Below the pieces are notes generated by a model. It made no database searches and was not told the DNA's origin. It was given only the letters and a program-made list of their open reading frames with translations. Positions 46,388-57,214 of a stretch of DNA of 64,000 bases are shown here, piece after piece; the first letter of the stretch is position 1, and every line of letters begins with the position of its first letter. This DNA comes from an uncultured Pelagibacteraceae bacterium (GTDB taxonomy: Bacteria; Pseudomonadota; Alphaproteobacteria; Pelagibacterales; Pelagibacteraceae): positions 1 to 64,000 of the forward strand of contig CACGJO010000004.1 of NCBI GenBank assembly GCA_902573425.1, in the 5' to 3' direction. The translations under genes were made by a program, and so were the position numbers.

Positions 46388-47682
46388 TTGAAAGATATTC
46401 AAGAAAAGAAATTAGAGAAATCTGGCTTGATAAAAATAGATATAGCTTATGGCTCAAAATTGAAATTGCCGCTGCTGAGGCAATGGAGAAATATAAAATA
46501 ATTCCCAGGGGTGTTGTTAAAAAAGTTAAATCAAAATCAAAAATAGATATAAAAAAAATATTAAAAGTCGAAGGGAAAGTAAGGCATGACGTTATAGCGT
46601 TTTTAACATCAATAATTGAAAAAGTTGGTAAAGAAGCCAGTTTTTTACATAAAGGGATGACTTCCTCCGATGTCTTAGACACTTGTTTTAATATTCAGTT
46701 AAAACAATCTGGTTCAATTATATCTGAAGATATTGAAATTTTATTAAACTCAATAAAAAAACAAGCAATCAAACATAAATATACATTATGCATCGGCAGA
46801 AGTCATGGGATTCACGCAGAACCAACTACTTTTGGTTTAAAACTTTTAACTTTTTATGAAGAATTTTCTAGAAATCATAAAAGACTTCAAAGTGCTATTA
46901 AAGAAATCTCGACTTGCGCAATATCGGGAGCAGTTGGAACATTTGCTAATGTAGACCCGAGAGTTGAGAAATATGTAGCTAAAAAATTAAAATTAAATGT
47001 TGAGCCTATATCAACTCAAATTATACCAAGAGACAGACATGCCTATTTTTTTTCGGTCCTTGGTGTAATAGCAAGCTCTATTGAGAGATTTGCTACAGAA
47101 ATAAGACACTTACAAAGAACAGAGGTTTCAGAGGTAGAGGAATTTTTTAATAATAAGCAAATGGGATCTTCAGCTATGCCACACAAAAAAAATCCAGTTT
47201 TGACAGAAAATCTTACTGGCTTAGCTAGATTAATTAGATCAGCGGTAATTCCAGCATTAGAAAATGTAGCACTTTGGCATGAAAGAGATATTTCTCATTC
47301 TAGTGTAGAAAGAAATATAGGACCTGACACTACTGTAACTTTAGATTTTGCTCTTGATCGCTTGAACAATGTTGTTAAATCAATGAAAGTAAATAAAAAT
47401 AATATGAAAAAAAATCTTAATTTAACAAAAGGAATATTCTTTTCTCAAAGGGTGTTGCTTGAACTTACATCTCAAGGTTTAAGAAGAGACCAAGCATATA
47501 GAATAGTTCAAAAGTGTGCAATAAAAGCGCTTGAAAATAATATCCCGTTCTACGATAGCTTGTTAAAAGACCAGGTAATTACAGACAAAATACCTGTTAA
47601 TACTCTCAAAAAATTATTTGATTTTGGTTATCACACGAGAAAAATTAATGTAATTTTCTCAAGAGTATTAAGAAAAAAATGA
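46384..47682 (+). CDS. purB: Adenylosuccinate lyase
   Basis: PurB (432 residues) catalyses two steps, releasing fumarate from SAICAR and from adenylosuccinate. The fumarase-superfamily signature [11 protein letters not shown] appears at about residues 260-270, and the catalytic His-containing SHGIHAEPT and TSSDVLDT regions are intact. The gene starts a purine set purB-purC-purS-purQ-purL, overlapping map and purC by four bases each. Confidence 0.97.
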   Translation: MIERYSRKEIREIWLDKNRYSLWLKIEIAAAEAMEKYKIIPRGVVKKVKSKSKIDIKKILKVEGKVRHDVIAFLTSIIEKVGKEASFLHKGMTSSDVLDTCFNIQLKQSGSIISEDIEILLNSIKKQAIKHKYTLCIGRSHGIHAEPTTFGLKLLTFYEEFSRNHKRLQSAIKEISTCAISGAVGTFANVDPRVEKYVAKKLKLNVEPISTQIIPRDRHAYFFSVLGVIASSIERFATEIRHLQRTEVSEVEEFFNNKQMGSSAMPHKKNPVLTENLTGLARLIRSAVIPALENVALWHERDISHSSVERNIGPDTTVTLDFALDRLNNVVKSMKVNKNNMKKNLNLTKGIFFSQRVLLELTSQGLRRDQAYRIVQKCAIKALENNIPFYDSLLKDQVITDKIPVNTLKKLFDFGYHTRKINVIFSRVLRKK

Positions 47683-48464
47683 ACAAAGGTAAAAAACTTT
47701 ACGAAGGAAAAGCTAAGATCATCTACGAGACCAAAGAAAAAGGTTTGGCAATTCAACATTTTAAGGATGATGCAACAGCTTTCAATAATCAAAAAAAAGC
47801 AACTGTTGAAGGTAAAGGTGTTCTCAATAACAGAATTTCAGAGCACATTCTTCAGAACTTGAACCAGGTAGGTATAAAGAATCATTTAATAAAAAGATTG
47901 AATATGAGGGAACAATTAATAAAGTTGGTTGAGATTATACCTATTGAAGTTATTGTTAGAAATATTGCGACAGGATCATTAACTAAAAGATTGGGCGTAA
48001 CTGACGGCACAATCTTAGAAAAACCGTTAATAGAGTTTTGTTACAAAAAAGATGAACTTGGTGATCCCCTTATTGCTAAAGAACATATTTTTGCATTTAA
48101 TTGGGCAACAGAAGACGAAATCAAATCAATTGAGGAAATGACTTTTAGAGTTAATGACTTTATGTCAGGAATGTTTAGGGGAATTGGAATTAAGCTAGTA
48201 GATTTCAAACTTGAATTCGGAAGAATATGGGATGGAGATACAAAAGAAGTTATTCTTGCAGATGAAATAAGTCCAGATACCTGTAGACTTTGGGATATTA
48301 AAAGTGAGAGGAAACTAGACAAAGATAGATTTAGAAAAGATCTGGGGAATATAATTCAAGCATATCAAGAAGTGGCTCGAAGATTAGGAATAGTTCCAGA
48401 AACAACTAATGTAAGTGAAGTTAATTTTAAAAAACCTACATCAATAAGTATTAAGAAAAAATAA
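47679..48464 (+). CDS. purC: Phosphoribosylaminoimidazole-succinocarboxamide synthase
   Basis: SAICAR synthetase (261 residues) adds Asp to CAIR. The N terminus [13 protein letters not shown] and [10 protein letters not shown], with [12 protein letters not shown] in the active site, are typical. A C-terminal segment of about 20 extra residues ([13 protein letters not shown]) is seen in alphaproteobacterial forms. The start overlaps purB by four bases. Confidence 0.97.
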   Translation: MNKGKKLYEGKAKIIYETKEKGLAIQHFKDDATAFNNQKKATVEGKGVLNNRISEHILQNLNQVGIKNHLIKRLNMREQLIKLVEIIPIEVIVRNIATGSLTKRLGVTDGTILEKPLIEFCYKKDELGDPLIAKEHIFAFNWATEDEIKSIEEMTFRVNDFMSGMFRGIGIKLVDFKLEFGRIWDGDTKEVILADEISPDTCRLWDIKSERKLDKDRFRKDLGNIIQAYQEVARRLGIVPETTNVSEVNFKKPTSISIKKK

Positions 48465-48465
48465 A

Positions 48466-48705
48466 TTGAAATTTGCTGTAACGATCACGTTGAAAAAAGA
48501 TGTGCTTGACCCACAAGGTAAAGTTGTTGGGCAAACTTTAAAAAATATAGGAATTGGAAATCTTAATTCAATAAGACAAGGAAAATTTTTTGAAATTGAT
48601 TTGGACGAAAGTGACTCTACAAAAGGTGAGGCAAAAGTAAGAGAAATGTGTGAAAAATTACTAGCAAATCAGATTATTGAGGATTTTCAAATAAAAAAAA
48701 TATGA
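48466..48705 (+). CDS. purS: Phosphoribosylformylglycinamidine synthase subunit PurS
   Basis: The 79-residue PurS bridges PurL and PurQ in the three-part FGAM synthase. MKFAVTITLKKDVLDPQGK is the full conserved N terminus, so the start must be the TTG at 48466, one base after the purC stop; no in-frame ATG gives a full protein. The end overlaps purQ by four bases, so translation is probably coupled. Confidence 0.95.
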   Translation: MKFAVTITLKKDVLDPQGKVVGQTLKNIGIGNLNSIRQGKFFEIDLDESDSTKGEAKVREMCEKLLANQIIEDFQIKKI

Positions 48706-49382
48706 TGAAGTCGTCAGTAATAGTTTTTCCTGGTTCAAATTGCGATAGAGATATTGCCGTCGCTTTAAAAAAATTACAGTTTAAAAATTCAATGATATGG
48801 CATAAAGAGACTGAACTTCCAAAATCAGATTTAATTGTTGTTCCAGGTGGATTTTCTTACGGTGACTATCTAAGATCTGGCGCAATAGCAGCTAAATCAA
48901 ATATTTTGTCTGAAGTTGTATCTGCAGGAAAAAAAGGTTCTCTCATCCTTGGAATATGTAATGGATTTCAAATTTTAATTGAATGCGGTTTACTAAAAGG
49001 AGCATTATTAAGAAATTCAGGACTTAAGTTTATATCAAAAGATATTCAGGTTAAAATTTTATCTAATAAAAGTAAATTTTTTAATAAATATGAGTTGGGT
49101 GAAGTTTTAAAATTAAATATCGCCCACAATGAGGGAAATTACTTTACAAGTAAAGATCACCTTAACGAACTTGAGGATAACGAATTAATACCAATAAAAT
49201 ATTGTGATGAAAATGGAAAAATAAATTTAAAAAGTAACCCAAATGGTTCGATGAACAATATTGCGGGAATATTTAATAATACAAAAAATATATTAGGAAT
49301 GATGCCTCACCCAGAAAGAATGTCAGATAAAATTTTATCAAATGAAAATGGTTTGGGATTATTTTTAAGTATTATGAATTAA
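48702..49382 (+). CDS. purQ: Phosphoribosylformylglycinamidine synthase subunit PurQ
   Basis: The 226-residue glutaminase subunit of FGAM synthase starts [14 protein letters not shown], has the nucleophile elbow LGICNGFQ (Cys86) and the His/Glu pair in MMPHPERM. It supplies ammonia to PurL. Two adjacent ATG codons at 48702 and 48705 are possible starts. It overlaps purS by four bases and ends one base before purL. Confidence 0.97.
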   Translation: MMKSSVIVFPGSNCDRDIAVALKKLQFKNSMIWHKETELPKSDLIVVPGGFSYGDYLRSGAIAAKSNILSEVVSAGKKGSLILGICNGFQILIECGLLKGALLRNSGLKFISKDIQVKILSNKSKFFNKYELGEVLKLNIAHNEGNYFTSKDHLNELEDNELIPIKYCDENGKINLKSNPNGSMNNIAGIFNNTKNILGMMPHPERMSDKILSNENGLGLFLSIMN

Positions 49383-49383
49383 T

Positions 49384-51576
49384 ATGATAGTAAGTAAAGA
49401 TCAAATAGAAGCTCATGGTTTAACGCTTGATGAATATAAAAAAATTAAAGAATATTTAGGTAGAGATTCAAATTTATTAGAATTAGGGATTTTTTCGGCA
49501 ATGTGGAATGAGCATTGTTCATATAAATCATCAAAGGTCCACCTAAAAAAACTTCCAACAAAAAATAATATTGTAATCCAAGGACCAGGAGAAAATGCCG
49601 GTGTTATTGATATTGGGGATGGAGATGCTGTTGTCTTTAAAATAGAAAGTCACAATCATCCCTCTTTTATTGAACCATATCAAGGTGCAGCTACAGGAGT
49701 TGGTGGCATATTACGCGATGTATTTACAATGGGTGCCAGACCAATTGCTTTGATGAACTCTATACACTTTGGATCACCCGAAAATCCTAAAACTAAAAAC
49801 CTATTAAGCGGTGTAGTTTCAGGTATAGGTGGTTACGGTAATTCCGTTGGAATACCAACTGTAGGAGGAGAGACTAAATTTAATGATACATATAATGAAA
49901 ATATTTTAGTCAATGCTATGGCTGTAGGTTTAGCAAATAAAAATAAAATATTCTATTCAAAAGCAAAAGGTTTAAATAAAGCTGTGGTATACGTGGGTTC
50001 AAAAACTGGACGAGATGGAATTCACGGAGCAACAATGGCATCAGCAGAATTTGACGACAACTCAGAAGAAAAAAAACCTACTGTTCAGGTTGGTGATCCT
50101 TTCACTGAAAAATTACTTTTAGAGGCATGCTTAGAATTAATGAAAGATAATTCTATTATATCAATACAAGATATGGGCGCAGCAGGGCTTACTTCATCAA
50201 GTATAGAAATGGCTTCAAAAGGAAAGCTTGGTATCGAGTTAGATTTAAATAAAGTGCCATGTCGTGAAAATAATATGACACCCTATGAAATGATGTTATC
50301 AGAAAGCCAAGAAAGAATGCTTTTAATACTGGATGATAACAAAGAGAAAGAGGCAAAAAAAATATTTGATAAATGGGATTTAGATTTTGTGGTTATTGGT
50401 AAGACTACAGACACTAATAGATTAATTCTTAATTTCGATAGCAAAAAAGTTGCCGATATTCCTATTCCAGCTCTAGCTGAGAAAGCTCCTATGTATGAAA
50501 GAAAATTCATGTTAAAAAAATTAAAAAAAGAAAAAATAGAAATAAATAATCTTAAAAAGATAAAAATTGATGACGCTTTATTAAAAATTTTATCTTCGCC
50601 AAACCACTCAAATAAAAATTGGATTACTGATCAATACGATCAATCTGTAATGTGTGATACTATCCAAAAGTCTGGTGGGGATTCTGCAGTAATTAGAATT
50701 CATAATAAAGATAAAGCTATAGCAATATCAGTGGACTCATCAGCTTCTTATTGCAAAGCTGATCCAAAAAATGGTGGAAAACAAATAGTTGCTGAAAACT
50801 GGAGAAATTTAATTTCAGTTGGAGCAAAGCCAATGGCAATAACAAATTGCTTGAACTTTGGGAGTCCAGAAAAACCTGAGGTTATGGGAGAATTTGTCGA
50901 TTGTATAAACGGTATCAAAGAGGCTTGTGAATTTTTGAATTTTCCAGTTGTTTCAGGGAATGTCTCTTTTTATAACGAGACCAAATCAAAAAGTATAGAT
51001 CCAACACCTGTTATAGGAGGTATTGGAATTATTAATGACCTCAACAAAATTAGAAATATAATGACCAAAAAAAATGGTAACGTAATTATAGTAATTGGTA
51101 AAACTATCGGACATTTAGGGCAGAGTGCTTTTATTTACGAGAATTTTTCCATGAAAGATGGACCGCCGCCTGAAATAAATTTGTTAAATGAGAAAAATAA
51201 TGGTTTAGCTGTTCTTGATTTAATTAAAAATGGTATTGCAGAGTCTGTTCACGATATTTCCTCTGGGGGAATGCTTGTTGCTTTAGCTGAGATGTCAATG
51301 TCATCGGGTCTTGGATTAAAAATAAATAAGCCTAAGAAGCTTAAAAACATTTATGAATATTTTTTTGGTGAAGATCAGGGGAGATATTTAATTGAAGTTT
51401 CTAAAAACAATCTTAAGAATCTTGAATTATTTCTAAAAAAAAATAATATTTTTTATGAAATTGTAGCTGAGGTACAAAATGACACATTTGAATTGGAGAG
51501 TTTATTTTCTATCAAAACAAAAAATCTTCAAATTTATAATAATCAATGGTATAATAGTTTTAATGCCATTAACTAA
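49384..51576 (+). CDS. purL: Phosphoribosylformylglycinamidine synthase subunit PurL (small type)
   Basis: At 730 residues this is the small PurL that works with PurS and PurQ rather than the fused 1300-residue enzyme. [40 protein letters not shown] and [11 protein letters not shown] carry the ATP and active-site His residues. It performs the FGAR to FGAM step. bolA starts 14 bases inside its 3' end. Confidence 0.97.
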   Translation: MIVSKDQIEAHGLTLDEYKKIKEYLGRDSNLLELGIFSAMWNEHCSYKSSKVHLKKLPTKNNIVIQGPGENAGVIDIGDGDAVVFKIESHNHPSFIEPYQGAATGVGGILRDVFTMGARPIALMNSIHFGSPENPKTKNLLSGVVSGIGGYGNSVGIPTVGGETKFNDTYNENILVNAMAVGLANKNKIFYSKAKGLNKAVVYVGSKTGRDGIHGATMASAEFDDNSEEKKPTVQVGDPFTEKLLLEACLELMKDNSIISIQDMGAAGLTSSSIEMASKGKLGIELDLNKVPCRENNMTPYEMMLSESQERMLLILDDNKEKEAKKIFDKWDLDFVVIGKTTDTNRLILNFDSKKVADIPIPALAEKAPMYERKFMLKKLKKEKIEINNLKKIKIDDALLKILSSPNHSNKNWITDQYDQSVMCDTIQKSGGDSAVIRIHNKDKAIAISVDSSASYCKADPKNGGKQIVAENWRNLISVGAKPMAITNCLNFGSPEKPEVMGEFVDCINGIKEACEFLNFPVVSGNVSFYNETKSKSIDPTPVIGGIGIINDLNKIRNIMTKKNGNVIIVIGKTIGHLGQSAFIYENFSMKDGPPPEINLLNEKNNGLAVLDLIKNGIAESVHDISSGGMLVALAEMSMSSGLGLKINKPKKLKNIYEYFFGEDQGRYLIEVSKNNLKNLELFLKKNNIFYEIVAEVQNDTFELESLFSIKTKNLQIYNNQWYNSFNAIN

Positions 51577-51799
51577 AAATGAAATTTCAGATATGATATT
51601 AGCTGCCTTTCCTGATGCAACTCTTGAACTAAAAGATACTATGGGTGATAATAACCACTTCGAAGCGAAGATAATTTCAAAAAATTTTGTAGGAAAATCA
51701 AAGATAGAACAACATAAAATGGTTTATAAAGCTCTCAAAGGAAAAATGGGTAATGAATTACATGCTCTAGCCCTTACTACGGAGGAAAAAAATGGATGA
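51563..51799 (+). CDS. bolA: BolA-family protein
   Basis: The ATG at 51563 ([13 protein letters not shown]) starts a 78-residue BolA; upstream codons in this frame lie inside purL and are not BolA-like. The family class II KH-like fold is shown by [31 protein letters not shown], with the conserved His. BolA works with monothiol glutaredoxin in iron-sulfur handling; grxD follows immediately and overlaps by eight bases. Confidence 0.93.
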   Translation: MPLTKNEISDMILAAFPDATLELKDTMGDNNHFEAKIISKNFVGKSKIEQHKMVYKALKGKMGNELHALALTTEEKNG

Positions 51800-52115
51800 A
51801 ATAAAAAGTAAAATTAAAACAATGATCGATGAAAATAGTGTGGTGCTTTTTATGAAAGGTACACCCGATACTCCACAGTGTGGTTTTTCAATGACAGTTA
51901 CAAATATTCTCAAACATCTTCAGGTAAAATTCCAAGGAGTAAATGTTCTAGAGAGCAATGAGATGAGACAGGGAATTAAAGATTACACCGATTGGCCAAC
52001 AATACCTCAATTATATGTAAATGGAGAATTTATTGGAGGCTGTGATATTGTAAAAGAAATGTTTGAAAAAGGTGAATTAAAAAAACTTTTTGAGAGTAAA
52101 TCTTTATTATCTTGA
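51792..52115 (+). CDS. grxD: Monothiol glutaredoxin, Grx4 type
   Basis: The 107-residue protein has the CGFS active site (Cys30) in [13 protein letters not shown], and the [19 protein letters not shown] glutathione-binding block. These proteins carry a [2Fe-2S] cluster with glutathione and BolA. A strong GGAGG ribosome site lies in bolA, seven to eleven bases upstream. The end overlaps the convergent rpsD by nine bases, leaving no intergenic terminator. Confidence 0.96.
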   Translation: MDEIKSKIKTMIDENSVVLFMKGTPDTPQCGFSMTVTNILKHLQVKFQGVNVLESNEMRQGIKDYTDWPTIPQLYVNGEFIGGCDIVKEMFEKGELKKLFESKSLLS

Positions 52116-52724
52116 ATAATACTCAATCACTAATTTAGGTTCCATTACAGTAGGATATGGGATATCAGCAAATTTTGGAATTCTTACAAGTTTGACGGTT
52201 TTGTTTTTTGTGTCTAATTGAACATATTCAGGAACGTCTCTATCTTTACTAGCTAAAGATGATTCGATTATTGTAAGTGATTTAGATTTATCCTTTACCT
52301 CAATTAAATCTTCTTCCTTAACTAAATAGCTCGAAATATTAACTTTTTTTTTGTTCACTCTAAAGTGTCCATGATTAATTAATTGTCTCGCAGAAAAAAC
52401 AGTTGGTGCAAATTTTGCTCTATAAATTACAGTATCTAATCTTCTTTCTAAAATACCAACCAGGTTTTCTGTTGTGTTACCCTTTTTTTTAATTGCAATC
52501 CTATAAACATTTCTAAATTGTCTTTCGTTAATATTTCCATAGTATGATTTGAGCTTTTGTTTAGCGTGTAACTGTACTCCATAATCTGTGGGTTTTCCCT
52601 TTTTGCTCTGGCCATGTTGTCCGGGTGGATAATTTCTTGTATTGAAAGGGCTTTTAGGTTTCCCCCATAAATTTACTCTCAACCTTCTATCAACTTTGTG
52701 TTTTGCTCTTATTCTTTTAGTCAT
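52107..52724 (-). CDS. rpsD: 30S ribosomal protein S4
   Basis: S4 (205 residues) nucleates 30S assembly and helps decoding fidelity. [35 protein letters not shown] and the S4 RNA-binding domain ([27 protein letters not shown]) are present. It is detached from the spc/alpha genes, as in many alphaproteobacteria. The promoter lies so close that the mRNA may have almost no leader, and no Shine-Dalgarno sequence is visible. Confidence 0.98.
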   Translation of the reverse strand: MTKRIRAKHKVDRRLRVNLWGKPKSPFNTRNYPPGQHGQSKKGKPTDYGVQLHAKQKLKSYYGNINERQFRNVYRIAIKKKGNTTENLVGILERRLDTVIYRAKFAPTVFSARQLINHGHFRVNKKKVNISSYLVKEEDLIEVKDKSKSLTIIESSLASKDRDVPEYVQLDTKNKTVKLVRIPKFADIPYPTVMEPKLVIEYYSR

Positions 52725-52734
52725 AAAAAAATTG

Positions 52735-52762
52735 TTTATAATCTTTATGTGATATTTGTCAA
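52735..52762 (-). promoter_or_regulatory. Consensus sigma-70 promoter of rpsD
   Basis: On the minus strand TTGACA (52757-52762, perfect) and TATAAA (52735-52740) are separated by 16 bases. The predicted start lies near 52728, only about four bases before the ATG at 52724. This is the best -35/-10 pair seen in the window. Confidence 0.7.
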
Positions 52763-52768
52763 TCGTTC

Positions 52769-53473
52769 TTATAGTTTGCTAAAAATACTAGATAAAATCC
52801 TTAGTTCTTTATTGCTTAATTCGGTCCTACCAAAAATATTACGAAGATTAATTAGCATAGTTTTCCTTTTTTCAGGCGGCTGAAAAAAACCTTTTCTTTC
52901 CAAACGATTTTCTACAAAATGCAAAAAGTTATACAGTTTTTTTTTGTTTATAACGCTGTCTAACCTTTTATTTTTATTAAAGTAACTTCTTTTAATATTT
53001 CTGAATATTTCGTAACAGACTATAATTAAACTATGAGATAGATTGATGGACTCAAGTTTTCTACTGACTGGAATTTTAAAGATATAATTACAATAAACTA
53101 TATCTTCATTGGATAAACCTGATGCTTCAGGCCCAAACATAATACCAATTTTTTTATTTTTATTTTTCTTTATGCTTTTTATAAATTCATTAAAAGAAAG
53201 GTGTTTTTTATTAATATCTCTTCTTCTTGCAGAAGAGGCATAAACAACATCATATTGATTTATTGCTTTTTCAACGCTAGAAAATATTTTAGTTTTTTTA
53301 AGAATATCTTTAGCTCCAACAGATGTTGCGATTGCTTTTTTGTTTGGCCAGTTTTCTTTTGGATTTACTAAATCTAAAGAGGAAAAACCAAAATTTTTTA
53401 AACATCTGGCAGAAAATCCAATATTTTCTGGTAACTGTGGTTTTACCAAAACAAAACCAGTTTTATTAATCAT
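52769..53473 (-). CDS. trmJ: tRNA 2'-O-methyltransferase TrmJ-like (SpoU family)
   Basis: The 234-residue protein begins [32 protein letters not shown], the TrmJ N-terminal signature including the Asn-Ile-Gly motif. It has [17 protein letters not shown] (motif 2) and [18 protein letters not shown] (motif 3). TrmJ makes Cm32/Um32 in tRNAs. The C-terminal helical extension is shorter than in E. coli. It overlaps the end of cimA by eight bases. Confidence 0.87.
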   Translation of the reverse strand: MINKTGFVLVKPQLPENIGFSARCLKNFGFSSLDLVNPKENWPNKKAIATSVGAKDILKKTKIFSSVEKAINQYDVVYASSARRRDINKKHLSFNEFIKSIKKNKNKKIGIMFGPEASGLSNEDIVYCNYIFKIPVSRKLESINLSHSLIIVCYEIFRNIKRSYFNKNKRLDSVINKKKLYNFLHFVENRLERKGFFQPPEKRKTMLINLRNIFGRTELSNKELRILSSIFSKL

Positions 53474-55067
53474 TTGCTGGTGCTTTTTCTTTATATAATT
53501 TGTAATCTAGACTATCAATTAAAGCTTTGAATGATGCATCTATAATATTTGGAGATACTCCTATAGTGAACCAATTCTTTCCGTCTTTATCTGTACTTTC
53601 TATTGAAACACGTGTTGTTGCGTTAGTTCCTGTATTTAATATTCTTACTTTATAATCAACCAGTTTTAAATCTTTTAAATATTTAGAATATTTTCCGACT
53701 TTATCTACATTAGAACGTATTGCATTATCTAAAGCATTGACTGGTCCATTACCTGAACCTTCACATATAATTTCTTTTCCATCGACCATAATATGTGCTT
53801 TTGCAAAAGAATTGATTTTATCTTTTGAGTCTCTCTTCACTGAAACATCGTATTTTGAAATAGTTAGATATTTAGGTATTTCTCCTAATAATCGTCTCGC
53901 TAATAACTCAAATGATGCATCAGCACCATCATAGGAATAGCCTGCAAATTCTCTGTCTTTCACCTCATTTAATAAATTTTGTATCTTGGGGTCACTTTTA
54001 TTAATTTTGATACCATACTTTTCTAATCTAGACATAATATTTGATTTTCCAGATTGATCTGAAACAACAATATTTCTAAAGTTCCCTACTAAATTGGGAT
54101 TAATATGTTCATAGGTTTTAGGATCTTTTGTTACTGCAGAAACATGTAGACCACCTTTGTGTGCAAAGGCTGATGCCCCTACGTAAGCAGAGTGTCTGTT
54201 AGATTTTCTATTTAGTATTTCATCTAACAATCTTGAACATTCTGTTAGTGTTTTCATTTTATCTTTAGAAATACCTATTTCAAAATTTTTTGCAAAACTT
54301 TCTTTTAAAACTAGTGATGGAATAAGAGAAATTAAATTTGCATTACCACATCTTTCGCCTAATCCATTAATTGTTCCTTGAATTTGACGAGCACCTGATA
54401 AGACTGCTGTCAAAGAATTCGCAACAGCATTTTCAGTATCATTATGGGCATGTATTCCTAGATTTTTTCCTGGAATACTTTTCGAAACTTTTAAAACTAT
54501 TTCTCCAACTTCGTGTGGAAGTGTTCCCCCATTTGTATCGCAAAGAACAATCCATCTGGCCCCTTCGTCAAATGCTGTTTTTATACAACTTAATGCATAA
54601 TCAGGATTATTTTTATAACCGTCAAAAAAATGTTCAGCGTCGAACATAAATTCTTTTTTATTTTTTATAAAAATTTTTGATGACTCTTTAATGTTTTCAA
54701 GATTTTCTTTATTTGTTATTCCTAAAGCTTTTTCAACATGGAAATCCCATGACTTACCTACCAAACAAACAGCTGGGGTATTTGAGTTTAAAATGGCAGA
54801 TAATCCAGGATCATTTTGAGCGCTCCTACCACTTTTCTTTGTCATGCCAAAAGCTGTTAGTACAGTTTTTCCTAGCTTTGGAGGTTTGTTAAAAAAAGTT
54901 GTATCAAGTGTATTAGCTCCAGGCCACCCACCCTCTAAATAATCTACCCCGAGCTCAGCAAGTGCATGAGCTATTTTATTTTTATCATCAACAGAAAAAT
55001 TAACACCCTCAGTTTGGGCTCCATCTCTTAACGTGGTATCAAAAATATATATTTTTTCTTTCGTCAT
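53466..55067 (-). CDS. cimA: Citramalate synthase (CimA/LeuA-type)
   Basis: The 533-residue enzyme has the HMGL-like TIM barrel with DTTLRDGAQTEGV at 10-22, HxH metal ligands in LGIHAHND and NGLGERCGNANLI. The C-terminal regulatory domain is present. The N-terminal TEGVNFSVDDKN and VDYLEGGWPGAN favour the citramalate synthase branch over isopropylmalate synthase. It would make citramalate from pyruvate and acetyl-CoA, the threonine-independent route to isoleucine. It overlaps cysS by four bases. Confidence 0.83.
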   Translation of the reverse strand: MTKEKIYIFDTTLRDGAQTEGVNFSVDDKNKIAHALAELGVDYLEGGWPGANTLDTTFFNKPPKLGKTVLTAFGMTKKSGRSAQNDPGLSAILNSNTPAVCLVGKSWDFHVEKALGITNKENLENIKESSKIFIKNKKEFMFDAEHFFDGYKNNPDYALSCIKTAFDEGARWIVLCDTNGGTLPHEVGEIVLKVSKSIPGKNLGIHAHNDTENAVANSLTAVLSGARQIQGTINGLGERCGNANLISLIPSLVLKESFAKNFEIGISKDKMKTLTECSRLLDEILNRKSNRHSAYVGASAFAHKGGLHVSAVTKDPKTYEHINPNLVGNFRNIVVSDQSGKSNIMSRLEKYGIKINKSDPKIQNLLNEVKDREFAGYSYDGADASFELLARRLLGEIPKYLTISKYDVSVKRDSKDKINSFAKAHIMVDGKEIICEGSGNGPVNALDNAIRSNVDKVGKYSKYLKDLKLVDYKVRILNTGTNATTRVSIESTDKDGKNWFTIGVSPNIIDASFKALIDSLDYKLYKEKAPAND

Positions 55068-56425
55068 TTATATTTCCAAGTTGTTTTGTTGTCTTTGTCT
55101 TTAATAACAACCCCGCTATTTTCGAGTTCTTTTCTTATACTATCTGCCAATTTATAATCACCTTTTTTTCTAGCTTGCTCCCTATCATTAATTTTATTTT
55201 GGATAGTTTTTTCGTCAATTTTCGATCTTGTTTTTTTAAATTTATTCCATATTTCTAGGTCTTCTTCTAATAAACCAATAAGTTTGCATCCGGCAAGGAA
55301 AAGTTTTTTTGAAGATTTGTCTCCTTTTGATGCTTTATCATACAAAGAATGTAATTTTGCTATGTAACCAGGAGTATTGATATCTTCTAAAAGTGGTTTT
55401 AATAAATCTTGGTTTAAAACATCTTCTTTAGTGTTTTCAAACTGTGTATACCACTTGTTAAGAGTGTTCTGACTTTCCTTAATTAAATTTTCATTCCAAT
55501 CTAAGGGTTGTTTATAGTGAGAACTCAACAAAGCAAGTCTGATAACCTGCCCATTAATCGTTTTTCTCATTTTTTCAATTGTAACAATATTTCCTAAAGA
55601 TTTTGACATTTTTTCTTTATTGAAAGTAACATATCCATTATGTAACCAATAATTTGCGAATTTATCCACTTTATTTGCACAACATGATTGTGCAATCTCA
55701 TTTTCATGATGAGGAAAAATAAGATCTAATCCACCACCATGTATATCAAAGTTTTTTCCAAGAAATTTTTCACTCATCACTGAGCATTCTAAGTGCCATC
55801 CTGGTCTCCCCCTTCCCCATGGAGAATCCCAACCTGGGTCTTCATTTGATGAAGGTTTCCAAAGAACAAAATCGAGAGGATGTTTTTTTAATTTTGAAAT
55901 TTCTACTCTTGCACCTGCAACTAATTCTTCAGAGTTTTTTTTCGATAACTTACCATAGTTTTTAAATGAGCTTATTGAAAAATATACATGATTCTCTTTC
56001 TCATAAGCATGATTATTTTTTAAGAGATTTTCAGTCATAGTTATCATGCCCTTAATATGTTCTGTAGCTTTTGGTTCTGAGGTTGGTTTTAAACAATTTA
56101 AATATTTACAATCATCATGAAAGTTTTTTGTAATTGTTTTGGTAAGTTCCTCTATTGATATTTTTTTATTTTTTGAACTTTCTATAATCTTATCATCTAT
56201 ATCAGTTATATTTCTGACATAAGTAACGTTGGTTTTTCCAAAAATTTTAGATAAAACTCTGTACAAAACATCGAATACGACTAGAGGTCTCGCGTTACCT
56301 ACATGTGGAAAATCATAAACAGTGGGGCCACAAACATACATTCCAATTTTTTTGGGATTAATTGGTACAAATGTTTCTCTTTTCCCAGTTATAGTATTTG
56401 ATAAGTTAAGTTGATTATTCTTCAT
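55064..56425 (-). CDS. cysS: Cysteinyl-tRNA synthetase
   Basis: CysRS (453 residues) is a class I synthetase. It has MYVCGPTVYDFPHVGNARP, the zinc Cys and HIGH-like HVGN, the zinc ligands in HLECSVMS and HHENEIAQSCC, and the KMSKS loop (KMSKSLGN). The anticodon-binding domain follows. Length matches the family. The start overlaps nadE by 11 bases in a different frame. Confidence 0.97.
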   Translation of the reverse strand: MKNNQLNLSNTITGKRETFVPINPKKIGMYVCGPTVYDFPHVGNARPLVVFDVLYRVLSKIFGKTNVTYVRNITDIDDKIIESSKNKKISIEELTKTITKNFHDDCKYLNCLKPTSEPKATEHIKGMITMTENLLKNNHAYEKENHVYFSISSFKNYGKLSKKNSEELVAGARVEISKLKKHPLDFVLWKPSSNEDPGWDSPWGRGRPGWHLECSVMSEKFLGKNFDIHGGGLDLIFPHHENEIAQSCCANKVDKFANYWLHNGYVTFNKEKMSKSLGNIVTIEKMRKTINGQVIRLALLSSHYKQPLDWNENLIKESQNTLNKWYTQFENTKEDVLNQDLLKPLLEDINTPGYIAKLHSLYDKASKGDKSSKKLFLAGCKLIGLLEEDLEIWNKFKKTRSKIDEKTIQNKINDREQARKKGDYKLADSIRKELENSGVVIKDKDNKTTWKYK

Positions 56426-57155
56426 TAAATGTACATACCGGTATTGGATTCATTTTGTGTAAATTTTTCTTTCTTATCTCTAAATATTTTTTATAGTTTT
56501 GGTCATTTTTATTGATCATTGCTTTTTCAAGTTGCTCATAAGTCATGCCAAGCTGTTGTACATCATTTCTACCATCATTCCATAGTCCATCTGTAGGTTC
56601 TGAGTTAATAATTTTCTCAGATACACCTAGGAATTTTCCAAGTTCCCACACTTGAGTTTTAGTACAATCAGCAATTGGAGAAATATCTACTCCTCCATCA
56701 CCATATTTAGTATAGAAACCAACGCCAAAATCTTCGACTTTATTTCCGGTACCTACAACTAATCCTGAATTAGCTGCAGCTACTTGATATAAAGTAGCCA
56801 TTCTCAACCTTGCTCTTGAATTTGCATAACCATGTTCATTATCAAAATTATTCAAAACCTGTGAGAAAGAGTTGAAAATTTTATCCATTTCGATCAAATG
56901 GTGTTCAACATTTTTGTATTTGTCTTTCAACCATTTAGCATGTGTTAAGCTTAGGTCGTGCTGAGACTTTATTTGCTTAATTGGCATTGTTAACACAATC
57001 GTTTTACGTCCGGTACTTGCACATAAAGCACTAACTACAGAAGAATCGATACCTCCTGAAATGCCAATAACAAGTGCTTTTGGTTTGTAAGACGACCCGT
57101 CACAATAGTTATTTATCCATTTCGTTATTATATCTGCTCTTTTTTTTACATCCAT
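56415..57155 (-). CDS. nadE: NH3-dependent NAD synthetase
   Basis: A 246-residue NadE without the glutaminase domain. The PP-loop ISGGIDSSVVSALCAS (31-46) and the GVGFYTKYGDGGVDISPIADC block are typical. It makes NAD from nicotinic acid adenine dinucleotide using ammonia. A GAGAGG ribosome site is visible upstream. It lies downstream of the DAHP synthase hairpin and starts the trmJ-cimA-cysS unit. Confidence 0.95.
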   Translation of the reverse strand: MDVKKRADIITKWINNYCDGSSYKPKALVIGISGGIDSSVVSALCASTGRKTIVLTMPIKQIKSQHDLSLTHAKWLKDKYKNVEHHLIEMDKIFNSFSQVLNNFDNEHGYANSRARLRMATLYQVAAANSGLVVGTGNKVEDFGVGFYTKYGDGGVDISPIADCTKTQVWELGKFLGVSEKIINSEPTDGLWNDGRNDVQQLGMTYEQLEKAMINKNDQNYKKYLEIRKKNLHKMNPIPVCTFNEE

Positions 57156-57185
57156 AATTAGTAACTACCTCTCTTTTAAGGTCAG

Positions 57186-57214
57186 GTCTTAATAATTACA
57201 ATAATTATTAAGAC
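57186..57214. terminator. Hairpin overlapping the DAHP synthase stop codon
   Basis: GTCTTAATAATT (57186-57197) is a perfect 12-base inverted repeat of AATTATTAAGAC (57203-57214), loop of five. It covers the stop codon of the DAHP synthase (57208-57210). It is not followed by a T run on either strand, so it is more likely an RNA stability element or a weak terminator between this gene and nadE. Confidence 0.45.
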
